A stretch of DNA of 23,864 bases from an uncultured Clostridia bacterium (lineage in GTDB: Bacteria > Bacillota > Clostridia > Christensenellales > UBA1242). Position 1 is the first letter of the stretch; every line of letters starts with the position of its first letter. The notes below the pieces were generated by a model. It saw nothing but the letters and a program-made list of their open reading frames with translations. It had not been told where the DNA came from and did not search any database. The stretch is taken from the NCBI GenBank assembly GCA_947626155.1, contig CANQRC010000014.1, forward strand, positions 1-23,864, in the 5' to 3' direction. A program made the translations under genes and the position numbers. Of this stretch, positions 13,787-20,708 are shown one piece after another.

Positions 13787-14738
13787 AATATTTAAGCCTA
13801 ACAAAAGGCTTAACCGCTGGAATGCCCACGCGCATATACCACGGATAAAGCTTTCCCGTTCTAACAAATTTGCAGTTTTCACAATAATCAAGGCATAACT
13901 TTCTTATGCTTTGTTTATTTTTGTAATCAGTTTTCCAAATTTTTAACAACATTTCCAGGCTGGAAATTGCACGCTGCCCCCTGACATATTTTTTTGCTTG
14001 TTTGTAAACCTCCTCATTTAGTCCGTCAGCATAATCAATCCCATTAAAGACTGAGAGTTTTTTCTCATTAAACTTGCTTCTAACGCCGCTTCCTTTTCTT
14101 CTTCTGTAATAATAAAGTTTGGCGTCAATAATATAAACGCTCTCGCTTTTCTCCATATATTTTGTGTTAAATTCAAGGTCTTCGCCATAAGAACTTTTTT
14201 CGTTCATTACATTTGGAAAATTTTCAAATTTTTTTATAATGTCCATTCTAAACATCTTGTTCCAAAGTGTGTATCCCAGCCTGCCGGAATATAATAAAGA
14301 CAAAATTCTATCCTTGTCAAGTTCTTTTGTTCCCTCTTTAAATTTTGCAGGCTTAACCTTGCTAAATTTAAAATTTTCCTTAACCCAATGGGAAGAAAAA
14401 ACTAAGCAATCAGCTTTATCTCTATTCTCATAAAGAATTTCCACAAGATTTTGTCCAAACAAGTCGTCGGCATCTGCAAAATAAACATATTTGCCCCTTG
14501 CTTTTAAAATTCCAATATTTCTTGCCGAACTAACCCCGCCATTTTGCTTGTCAATAAAAAACCTATTTTCGCTTTTTTTGCAAAACTCCTTTAACATTTC
14601 AAGCGTTTTGTCTGTTGAGCCGTCATTCACAAAGATGACTTCAAAATTTTGGCAAGTTTGATTTTCAATGCTTTTAAAACAAGCATCAAGCCATTTTTCC
14701 ATATTATAACAAGGAATAATTATTGAAATTTCTGGCAT
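13770..14738 (-). CDS. Family 2 glycosyltransferase
   Basis: The 322-residue protein starts at 14738 behind GGAGGGG; a longer frame to 14777 would add a non-homologous leader. GT-A signature: ISIIIPCYN near residue 4, VNDGSTD at 37-43, NGGVSSARN at 66-74 and DADD at 89-92. The C-terminal part is basic (RVGIPAVKPFVRLKYSKYLR) and may touch the membrane. It follows the next glycosyltransferase by 25 bp in the same operon. Its last codons overlap the convergent acyltransferase gene. Confidence 0.93.
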   Translation of the reverse strand: MPEISIIIPCYNMEKWLDACFKSIENQTCQNFEVIFVNDGSTDKTLEMLKEFCKKSENRFFIDKQNGGVSSARNIGILKARGKYVYFADADDLFGQNLVEILYENRDKADCLVFSSHWVKENFKFSKVKPAKFKEGTKELDKDRILSLLYSGRLGYTLWNKMFRMDIIKKFENFPNVMNEKSSYGEDLEFNTKYMEKSESVYIIDAKLYYYRRRKGSGVRSKFNEKKLSVFNGIDYADGLNEEVYKQAKKYVRGQRAISSLEMLLKIWKTDYKNKQSIRKLCLDYCENCKFVRTGKLYPWYMRVGIPAVKPFVRLKYSKYLR

Positions 14739-14763
14739 TTCCCCTCCATAAAAATATAAAAAT

Positions 14764-15738
14764 TTACTTTTTTGCAAGCAAAGGTCTTAATCTTAAAACA
14801 TAGTAAAAGTAAACCACAAAAAGAACAGGATGATGGCTCATAATTATTGTTTTCTTTAATTCGCCCGTCAACTTTTTAATAATTTCTTTGTCTTGGAATT
14901 TGTCTTTAAGAAGATTGTTAAGCAACATGAGGCATCTATCAAACTTTCTAAGCACCGCAGTATGTTTGACAGATTTTAAATGTCCAGCCTCATTACACAA
15001 CTCAATTGCATGATCGTAACTTTTAAGAGCGTCAAGTTTTTTTACAGAAAATGTTTCATGCATTAAACTTTGATTGCGTTGGCGGTATAAATACAACCTC
15101 TCATGAGAAAAAGCAACCTTGTCCACCCCGGCAAAAAAGCGGAAGCAAAAATCTACATCCTCACAAAATTTAATATTTTCATCAAAAATATGCGGATAAT
15201 TTTTCATCTGCTTTAATTTTTCGTGATTATATAGCCTTGTGCACGCCGAGTGCCCAATTTTTTTATAATTTATGTAAGTTTTTAAAATTTTTGCTGTCCC
15301 TGATATCTCTTCAACTTCGCAATCTTTGGCAGCATACACATCCATGTCCTTGTAGTGAAAGTCTTCAGGGATATCCTTAAATTTGCACATAGAGCAACAA
15401 ACGTTGTGTTTTGTTGCAACATCATATAACCTCTCCAACGCCACTGGCTCAAGAATATCATCCGCATCCAAAAAATAAAGCCATTCGCCTTCCGCAATAG
15501 CAACTCCGCTGTTCCTCGCGCCGCTAAGCCCTCTATTTGTCTGGTCAATAAGTTTGCAGTTGTTTTTCCCTTTGCAAAAAGCCTCTAATTTTTCTAGCGT
15601 ATCATCTTTCGACCCATCATTCACAAAAATAATTTCCAAGTTTTCATATGTTTGATTTTCCAGGCTTTTAAAACAGTCCTCAAGCCACTGCGAAACATTG
15701 TAGCAAGGCACAATAACTGATATCAAATCTTTTTTCAT
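14764..15738 (-). CDS. Family 2 glycosyltransferase
   Basis: The 324-residue protein starts at 15738 behind GAGGTG. Signature residues: ISVIVPCYN near residue 6, FVNDGSKDD at 38-46, NRGLSGARN at 68-76 and DADD at 91-94. Two Cys-rich patches (CCSMC near 130) are unusual but not diagnostic. The C-terminal YFYYVLRLRPL stretch is hydrophobic. It is the first gene of a two-gene minus-strand operon and is divergent from the pyruvyl-transferase gene. It is clearly paralogous to the other two family-2 enzymes nearby. Confidence 0.93.
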   Translation of the reverse strand: MKKDLISVIVPCYNVSQWLEDCFKSLENQTYENLEIIFVNDGSKDDTLEKLEAFCKGKNNCKLIDQTNRGLSGARNSGVAIAEGEWLYFLDADDILEPVALERLYDVATKHNVCCSMCKFKDIPEDFHYKDMDVYAAKDCEVEEISGTAKILKTYINYKKIGHSACTRLYNHEKLKQMKNYPHIFDENIKFCEDVDFCFRFFAGVDKVAFSHERLYLYRQRNQSLMHETFSVKKLDALKSYDHAIELCNEAGHLKSVKHTAVLRKFDRCLMLLNNLLKDKFQDKEIIKKLTGELKKTIIMSHHPVLFVVYFYYVLRLRPLLAKK

Positions 15739-15744
15739 GTACAC

Positions 15745-15783
15745 CTCTTGACAAGAGAATATCATAAAAAAGACATTTTTCAA
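15745..15783 (-). promoter_or_regulatory. Promoter plus small palindrome before the GT2 operon
   Basis: On the minus strand TTGAAA (15783-15778) and TATTCT (15761-15756) are 16 bp apart. A perfect dyad CTCTTG-A-CAAGAG lies at 15745-15757, from the -10 box into the ribosome-site region, and could be an operator or mask the ribosome site. Confidence 0.6.
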
Positions 15784-15820
15784 AATCTTTTCGACCAAAT
15801 TTAAAGAAAAAGAAATTTTG

Positions 15821-15848
15821 TTGACTTGCCACCTTGCTTTGGTATAAA
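15821..15848 (+). promoter_or_regulatory. Promoter of the pyruvyl-transferase gene
   Basis: TTGACT at 15821-15826 and TATAAA at 15843-15848 with a 16-bp spacer, divergent from the GT2 operon promoter. Confidence 0.68.
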
Positions 15849-15866
15849 ATTGAAAAGAGGTATTTT

Positions 15867-16835
15867 ATGCATCTAACACACGCTTTTAGAGTTTTTAACA
15901 TTTGGCTAAAACTTAAAAACAAAAATTATACACATCTGCTTGTTGGAACTCCTATGCACGGGAATCTTGGCGACCAGGCAATTTCCCTTGCCGAAAAGAA
16001 ATTCTTAAAGGCAAACAATATAAACTTTATTGAGGTCACTTTTGATTGTGTAAAATGTTTGCAAAGATTGAATTTGAAGAATATAAAAACCATTTGTCTC
16101 CATGGGGGGGGGAATTTGGGGGATGAATATCTAAATGAAGAATATTCACGAGATTTTGTTATCAGGAAGTTCAAAGATAAGAAAATCATCATTTTCCCAC
16201 AAACAGTCTTTTTTAAAGATACAACAAATTTTTCTGACTTCCCAATAACAAAGGCAATTTTTGACTCTCACCCAAACTTGACTGTTGTTGCAAGGGAAGC
16301 TGAAAGTTTTTCTCTCATGAAAAAATATTTTCCAAACAACAAAGTTTTGTTAACTCCAGATATTGTGCTTTCCATGGACTGCACAAAAAATACTAAAAGA
16401 AAAAACAAAATTTTATTTCTTTTTAGAAACGATTCCGAAAAAAAGATCAAAAATGACGAACTTTTGGCATTTAGAAATAAGATACATAAACCCTACAAGG
16501 TTACTATGTCAGATTTAAATTTGAATAGAAATATTGGCTGTATGCGCAATATCTATTTAAAAAGCAAAATTAAAAAAATTAGAAAAGCAAAACTGGTGGT
16601 CACCGACAGGCTGCATGGCATGATTTTGAGCGCAATTACAAACACACCTTGCATTGTTGTATCCAATTACAACCACAAAATTAAGTCAACTTATGATACT
16701 TGGCTTAAAAAACTTCCATATATTTGCTTTACAGAAAAATTAACTGAAGTTGACCTTGAAAAAATGTTAAATGTTTGTGGAGATTGGAAAGCTTTAAATG
16801 GGGATTTTAGGCCTTTAAAAAACGAACTGCTGTGA
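15867..16835 (+). CDS. Polysaccharide pyruvyl transferase family protein
   Basis: The 322-residue protein carries the family's landmarks: HGNLGDQA at 31-38, a second glycine motif HGGGNLGD at 79-86, and TDRLHGMILS at 246-255, where Arg-His are the expected active-site pair. Members move a pyruvyl group from PEP onto sugars of surface polysaccharides, and some act in exopolysaccharide synthesis with uncertain chemistry. The start at 15867 follows AAGAGG; the ORF could extend to 15834 into the promoter. The glycine motif is encoded by nine consecutive G's (16104-16112), a possible slippage site. It has its own promoter and is the last gene of the glycan locus. Confidence 0.88.
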   Translation: MHLTHAFRVFNIWLKLKNKNYTHLLVGTPMHGNLGDQAISLAEKKFLKANNINFIEVTFDCVKCLQRLNLKNIKTICLHGGGNLGDEYLNEEYSRDFVIRKFKDKKIIIFPQTVFFKDTTNFSDFPITKAIFDSHPNLTVVAREAESFSLMKKYFPNNKVLLTPDIVLSMDCTKNTKRKNKILFLFRNDSEKKIKNDELLAFRNKIHKPYKVTMSDLNLNRNIGCMRNIYLKSKIKKIRKAKLVVTDRLHGMILSAITNTPCIVVSNYNHKIKSTYDTWLKKLPYICFTEKLTEVDLEKMLNVCGDWKALNGDFRPLKNELL

Positions 16836-16904
16836 GTAAAATTTGTTTTGAAAAGCATTAAAATAGAAAATTTTAAATTTTTTTCCAAAGTTTTTGTCAA
16901 AGCA

Positions 16905-16933
16905 TTTACTTTTTGATTTTTATTTGTTATAAT
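16905..16933 (+). promoter_or_regulatory. Promoter upstream of the tRNA-Arg remnants
   Basis: TTTACT at 16905-16910 and TATAAT at 16928-16933 with a 17-bp spacer. It would transcribe the truncated tRNA-Arg copies and possibly the intact gene. Confidence 0.6.
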
Positions 16934-16968
16934 ATAAAAGCGTTTGGTGAATGTGAAGTCTTTTAGCG

Positions 16969-17195
16969 CGCTCTTTACTTGCTACTCTTACCTGAAAAAA
17001 CTTAATATTTTCAACTTATGCACTCGTAGCTCAGCTGGATAAAATTTTCAAAGAAAATTTTGCGACTTCGCCTGGTCTTTGCAAGCAAACTTGCTCTCCC
17101 CATGGCTCGTCTTATGAGCGAACGCTCTTTACTTGCTACTCTTACCTGAAACAACTTAATATTTTCAACTTATGCACTCGTAGCTCAGCTGGATA
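16969..17195 (+). repeat. Tandem 154-bp unit with a conserved 73-bp core
   Basis: The block 16969-17041 recurs at 17123-17195 with one mismatch seen (CCTGAAAAAAC versus CCTGAAACAAC). Each block ends in the first bases of a tRNA-Arg. Between them lie a perfect AT hairpin (17041-17061, AAAATTTTC-AAA-GAAAATTTT) and unassigned sequence. The stretch 16836-17293 contains no supported protein gene. Confidence 0.9.
17020..17041 (+). pseudogene. tRNA-Arg remnant 1 (acceptor and D-arm only)
   Basis: GCACTCG, TA, GCTC and the D-loop AGCTGGATA match the copy at 17174 and then break off directly into an AT palindrome. Nothing of the anticodon arm remains. Confidence 0.85.
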
Positions 17196-17226
17196 GAGCG
17201 TTCGTCTACGGAGCGGAAGGGCTGGG
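17174..17226 (+). pseudogene. tRNA-Arg(ACG) remnant 2 (truncated in the T-stem)
   Basis: Acceptor GCACTCG, D-arm, anticodon arm TTCGT-CTACGGA-GCGGA and variable loop are complete. The sequence leaves the tRNA pattern after GCTGGG and continues as ATTTGCAAAT. The T-loop and 3' acceptor strand are missing. The acceptor differs from that of the intact gene, so it was a separate tRNA-Arg. Confidence 0.88.
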
Positions 17227-17251
17227 ATTTGCAAATTTCCCATTCAAAAAT

Positions 17252-17280
17252 TTGCAATTTTTAACTTAATATTGTATAAT
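17252..17280 (+). promoter_or_regulatory. Promoter of intact tRNA-Arg
   Basis: TTGCAA at 17252-17257 and TATAAT at 17275-17280 with a 17-bp spacer, 13 bp before the tRNA. Confidence 0.7.
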
Positions 17281-17293
17281 ACTCAAAAGGTAT

Positions 17294-17370
17294 GCGCCAT
17301 TAGCTCAGCTGGATAGAGCGTTTGTCTACGGAACAAAAGGTCGAGCGTTCGAATCGCCCATGGCGCACCA
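17294..17370 (+). tRNA. tRNA-Arg (anticodon ACG)
   Basis: Acceptor GCGCCAT/ATGGCGC, D-arm GCTC/GAGC, anticodon stem TTTGT/ACAAA with loop CTACGGA, encoded CCA. The T-stem GAGCG/CGCCC has one A-C mismatch at its second pair, which is unusual for an intact tRNA. The 3' end borders the integrase-bearing region and is the likely attachment site. Confidence 0.94.
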
Positions 17371-17393
17371 AAACCCCTTTAAATTAGGGACTT

Positions 17394-17420
17394 GTAGCGA
17401 TTTTCACAATCGCTACTTTT
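17394..17420 (+). terminator. Terminator of tRNA-Arg
   Basis: GTAGCGATT (17394-17402), loop TTCAC, AATCGCTAC (17408-17416), then TTTT. The nine-pair stem is perfect. Confidence 0.88.
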
Positions 17421-17433
17421 TATTTCCTAAACA

Positions 17434-17513
17434 AAGCAATTCAAATCCCCAAGAAATACTTTTTTTGCAAGCTTGCATTTTAGACATAATTTCGGGGGTT
17501 TGAAAAATTGCTT
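17434..17513. repeat. 80-bp concentric inverted repeat
   Basis: Outer arms 17434-17457 (AAGCAATTCAAATCCCC...) and 17489-17513 (...GGGGGTTTGAAAAATTGCTT) are imperfect complements. Nearly at their centre is a perfect 12-bp palindrome TGCAAGCTTGCA (17466-17477). It could be a cruciform, a structured RNA, or a protein-binding site of the element's end. Confidence 0.75.
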
Positions 17514-17560
17514 CTCAAAATGTGCAATTTTTGACCTAAAAAATGGGCAAAAATGGCATT

Positions 17561-17593
17561 TTGTCACAAATTTGTCACAAATTTGTTACGAAT
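17561..17593. repeat. Three tandem 11-bp iterons (TTGTCACAAAT)
   Basis: TTGTCACAAAT at 17561-17571 and 17572-17582, then TTGTTACGAAT at 17583-17593. Each junction creates the dyad ATTTGTCACAAAT. The 11-bp phase puts successive sites on about the same DNA face. Confidence 0.85.
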
Positions 17594-17613
17594 TTCTGCA
17601 AAATGACCTTTAA

Positions 17614-17650
17614 TATCGTATGCTTTTTTACCCTATCGTATGGTATCGTT
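17614..17650. repeat. Phased TATCGT repeats
   Basis: TATCGTATG at 17614 and 17634 and TATCGTT at 17644: start spacings of 20 and 10 bp, whole helical turns. Such phasing suggests cooperative protein binding, for example integrase arm sites or excisionase sites. Confidence 0.7.
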
Positions 17651-17661
17651 TATTGATAAGA

Positions 17662-17697
17662 AAAAAGGCACCAAGTCAATTTTTGGCGCCTTTTTCT
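17662..17697 (-). terminator. Terminator of the element operon
   Basis: On the minus strand GGCGCCAA pairs with TTGGTGCC (one G-T pair), flanked by A and T runs. It begins two bases after the BspA-like gene's stop and would end the whole int operon. Confidence 0.88.
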
Positions 17698-17698
17698 T

Positions 17699-19219
17699 TC
17701 ATTCATGTTCACTTATAGCATGCAAATCAAGCTCTGGATATTGAATTTGATATTGCTCTAACAAATCATCTGGCACATAAATTTCAAAATATGTTCCTTT
17801 CTTATATGATTTATATAGTTCTGTCAAATCAACCTGTGTCTTTGATCTTATAATAATCCGTTCAAGTGATGAGCAGCCATACACCAATCCACATTGATAA
17901 TATGGATCCGAAATAATAATTGTGGTCAAATTTTCTGGCAAATCTAATTCCACCAAAGATGTGCATTCATAGAAAATCCTTTCGTCTAATTCCACAACCG
18001 ATTCTGGTATTTTGATTGACCGCAAGCTTGTGCAGCCATAAAACATACAAAACTCTATTTTTGTAATGCCTTCTGGCAGTTCGACATCTGTCAAATTGAC
18101 GCAAAATGCAAATATTTCGCCTGCAAGCACTTCGACATTGCTTTCAACTCTCGCAGTTCTTAATCCAGAACAGCGTTCAAAGATACAATATCCTAAATTG
18201 ACGGCGTTTTTTGGTAGATAAGCATTTTCAAGGCTTGTGCAATCGGCAAAGGCTAAATATCCAAGCGTGGTGACGCTATCTGGCAAAATAAAATCTTGTA
18301 GGCTTGTGCAATGTTGAAATCCGCTTTGTCCAATTTCAACAAGAGAGTTTGGCAGATTTATTTCTGTCAAGTTAGAACAACCCGAGAATGCGTAATCTCC
18401 AATCTTTACCAAATTGTTAGAAAACTCAACATCTGTCAAGTTTACACAATAATTAAACGCTCCACTTTCTATTTCAGTAATACAATCTGGAATAACAACT
18501 TTTGTAAGTTGTGAGCCAGAAAAGGCGTTTTCTCCAATCGTTGTCACTTGAATATCATCACCTTCCACAAAAACTTCAACTTCTTCCACATAAGTTGCAG
18601 GGAACGCACCACTCATCTCACTAAGCTCATGATATATAAAAAATATATCACGCACAACGTAATCTTCACCATTTGCAAGTTTTATAGTTATGCGAAAGTT
18701 CCAATAATCGCGTCTTTGGTTTAAGCACCAATTATATAGCTCGTCAGCGCTTTCAAAAACTGTTTTTACTGTTCTTGTGCCCGCGAATCTATATGATGTT
18801 GGGAGAGTGATTTCGGTTTCGTCACCTTTATAGCCTGTCAAAACACCTTCTTTAAAAGTAAACGGAATTTCAACACCAACTATCACATTTTCTTCTTCGT
18901 CTTGATTATCGTCTGTATCTTGTTCGTTGTCAACATCTTCGCCACCATTTGCGTCCTCGCCACTATCTGTATCTCCGTCATTGTCAGTGTTATCATTTTT
19001 TTCATCATCTTTTTCATTTTCCTCTGGCACTTCTGGATTTGTAGGCTCGACAGGTATGTTTGGTATGTCCGGCGTTTCTGGCGGCTCGACAGGTATTTCT
19101 ATTGACGGATCTTCTTTGTTTGGGTTGCTCACAGGATTTGCCCAACAAATAAGAATTATAAAAATGCTTGTAATGAGCAGAAGCGCTATTACACCGCAAA
19201 CAATCCATTTTTTCTTCAT
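17699..19219 (-). CDS. BspA-type leucine-rich-repeat surface protein
   Basis: The 506-residue protein begins with a basic N-terminus and a long hydrophobic segment (about residues 5-27), a signal anchor or uncleaved signal. A Pro/Glu then Asp/Asn/Glu-rich, very acidic linker (about 33-112) follows. From about 215 to 450 come repeats of the LRR_5 type, with units like LTDVEFSNNLVKIGDYAFSG. No LPXTG or other wall anchor is seen. Such proteins of gut and oral bacteria bind host or microbial surfaces; the ligand here is unknown. AAGGAAG precedes the ATG. It follows the integrase stop by only 16 bp and ends at a strong terminator, so it is probably co-transcribed with int as cargo. It could also be expressed from a promoter within int, which I did not find. 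Confidence 0.9.
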   Translation of the reverse strand: MKKKWIVCGVIALLLITSIFIILICWANPVSNPNKEDPSIEIPVEPPETPDIPNIPVEPTNPEVPEENEKDDEKNDNTDNDGDTDSGEDANGGEDVDNEQDTDDNQDEEENVIVGVEIPFTFKEGVLTGYKGDETEITLPTSYRFAGTRTVKTVFESADELYNWCLNQRRDYWNFRITIKLANGEDYVVRDIFFIYHELSEMSGAFPATYVEEVEVFVEGDDIQVTTIGENAFSGSQLTKVVIPDCITEIESGAFNYCVNLTDVEFSNNLVKIGDYAFSGCSNLTEINLPNSLVEIGQSGFQHCTSLQDFILPDSVTTLGYLAFADCTSLENAYLPKNAVNLGYCIFERCSGLRTARVESNVEVLAGEIFAFCVNLTDVELPEGITKIEFCMFYGCTSLRSIKIPESVVELDERIFYECTSLVELDLPENLTTIIISDPYYQCGLVYGCSSLERIIIRSKTQVDLTELYKSYKKGTYFEIYVPDDLLEQYQIQYPELDLHAISEHE

Positions 19220-19235
19220 AATAACTTCCTTTTAA

Positions 19236-20492
19236 TTAAAGATCGAATTCAAACAATTTTTCTCTTTTTGCTTTCTCTAACAATTTCTTTTTCAGCATTT
19301 CTATTTCTTCATCTAATTGTTTTTGTTCTTCCGTTTTAGATAATTGATTTTCAATTATTTGAGCAGAATAGAGCTTTGATGAAAAATCAAGATGTGAATA
19401 AACATCTGCCGTAGTGTTATAATTTGCGTGTCCAAGCCATTCTTGTATGTTTTTCATTGGCACTTTGCACGATAAGAGTAAACTTGCGCAAGAATGCCTT
19501 AAATCATGAAAACGAATATGGCGCATGCCATTTTTTTCTAAAATGCTTGCAAAAGTTTTTGTGACATAATCCGGCAAAATGATGTTTCCAAAATCGTTTA
19601 CAAAAACATAGTCATCATTGCTATGGTTGTATGATTTTCCATAAAGCACTTTGTTCTTTTCAATTTCCTCTCGTTTTTCTATCAATTCTTGTTCAATTTC
19701 TGGCAACAAAGGCAAAGTTCTTAGGCTCGCTTCGTTTTTTAACTTGTCCTTTTTGTGTAATTTTTTCTTTGTCACCACAATTTTGTGTTCAATCGTTATT
19801 GTTTTCTTTTCAAAATCAATAGATTTCCAGCGTAATCCCAACAATTCGCTTCTTCTCAAACCGTAATAAGCAGCAACTTTTACAATTAAGGCCAATGGCG
19901 TGTTTTTAGTGACCTCAAATAATTTTTCAAGTTCATTTTTATTGTAAAACGCTGTGACGCTTTTTTCGCGCCTTAGTTTTGGCAAAAATTCATAAGGATT
20001 TTTTGGTATCAAATCATCTCTATATGCTTGGCGCAAAGCTGGCGACAGAACAACTGCATAATGTTTGATCGTGACATTTTTGTTGTGTTTTTCGTTGCGA
20101 AGATAATCATAAAATTCTTCAATGTGTTGATAAGTGACATCTTTTAATTTCAATTCGCTTCCGAAATATCTTTTAATGCCTCTAAGGCAACTTTCATATC
20201 CTTCGATTGTTGTAGGGCTTAATTCCTTTTTGTCATTAACAAATTTTTCAACATAATCAACAAAAGAAATGTTTGTATCAATGCCTTCTTGCTTTGTTTC
20301 GACCTCGTTTGTGCTTTCATTATCGTAGTTATATGATTGCATTTGCTCGTCCAAAAATTTCTGTGCTGCCTTTTTGTTTCCTCTCTCTTTTAGGCCTGTA
20401 TTGATCCATTTTTGCTTATACTGACCAAGAGAATTTTTATAACTAATTACGGCATACCAGTTTCCATTTCTTACAGCCACTCGTCCGGTCAT
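19236..20492 (-). CDS. Tyrosine site-specific integrase
   Basis: The 418-residue protein has the full modular layout: an N-terminal arm-binding domain (1-55, with NGNWYAVISYKNSLG), a SAM-like core-binding domain (about 75-175), and a catalytic domain with R213 (YGLRRSELLGL), a Lys near 252, H329-D-L-R332-H, H355 in WLGH and the nucleophile Y365. It should integrate and excise the element at an attachment site, most likely the tRNA-Arg 3' end. Its start overlaps the excisionase-like gene by 4 bp (ATGA). It belongs to the large integrases of Firmicutes prophages and Tn916-like elements. Confidence 0.96.
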   Translation of the reverse strand: MTGRVAVRNGNWYAVISYKNSLGQYKQKWINTGLKERGNKKAAQKFLDEQMQSYNYDNESTNEVETKQEGIDTNISFVDYVEKFVNDKKELSPTTIEGYESCLRGIKRYFGSELKLKDVTYQHIEEFYDYLRNEKHNKNVTIKHYAVVLSPALRQAYRDDLIPKNPYEFLPKLRREKSVTAFYNKNELEKLFEVTKNTPLALIVKVAAYYGLRRSELLGLRWKSIDFEKKTITIEHKIVVTKKKLHKKDKLKNEASLRTLPLLPEIEQELIEKREEIEKNKVLYGKSYNHSNDDYVFVNDFGNIILPDYVTKTFASILEKNGMRHIRFHDLRHSCASLLLSCKVPMKNIQEWLGHANYNTTADVYSHLDFSSKLYSAQIIENQLSKTEEQKQLDEEIEMLKKKLLEKAKREKLFEFDL

Positions 20493-20701
20493 ATTTGTTC
20501 TTCTCCAAGAATGAAAGCAATAACATTCAATTTTGAAATTTTGTAGTCTTTTCCAAGTTTTTTAGCATTGATATTTCCTTTTTTGACAAGTTCATAGGCT
20601 TTTGTTCTTTTTATGCCAAGCATTTGTTGTAATTGGCTTATATTCACACAATCGGGATAATCTTTAAACATAATTGAGCTGAGTTCATACGTTTTGTTCA
20701 T
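20489..20701 (-). CDS. Excisionase-like HTH protein
   Basis: The 70-residue protein contains a winged-helix/MerR-like DNA-binding motif: CVNISQLQQMLGIKRTKAYELV, then a KKGNI turn, a wing with KLGKDYKISK and an ending helix. This is the excisionase (HTH_17) pattern. The ATG at 20701 is preferred; a GTG two codons upstream is part of the GAGGTG ribosome site. Lying directly before int, it probably biases recombination toward excision or regulates the operon. Possible binding sites are the phased repeats at 17561-17650. Confidence 0.82.
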   Translation of the reverse strand: MNKTYELSSIMFKDYPDCVNISQLQQMLGIKRTKAYELVKKGNINAKKLGKDYKISKLNVIAFILGEEQI

Positions 20702-20708
20702 AATCACC

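Noticed and set aside
17561..17593. CRISPR-like array
   Set aside because: The units are 11 bp and contiguous without spacers, and no cas genes are present.
18927..19235. Ser/Phe-rich plus-strand ORF
   Set aside because: It is the antisense of the Asp/Glu/Pro-rich linker of the BspA-like gene.
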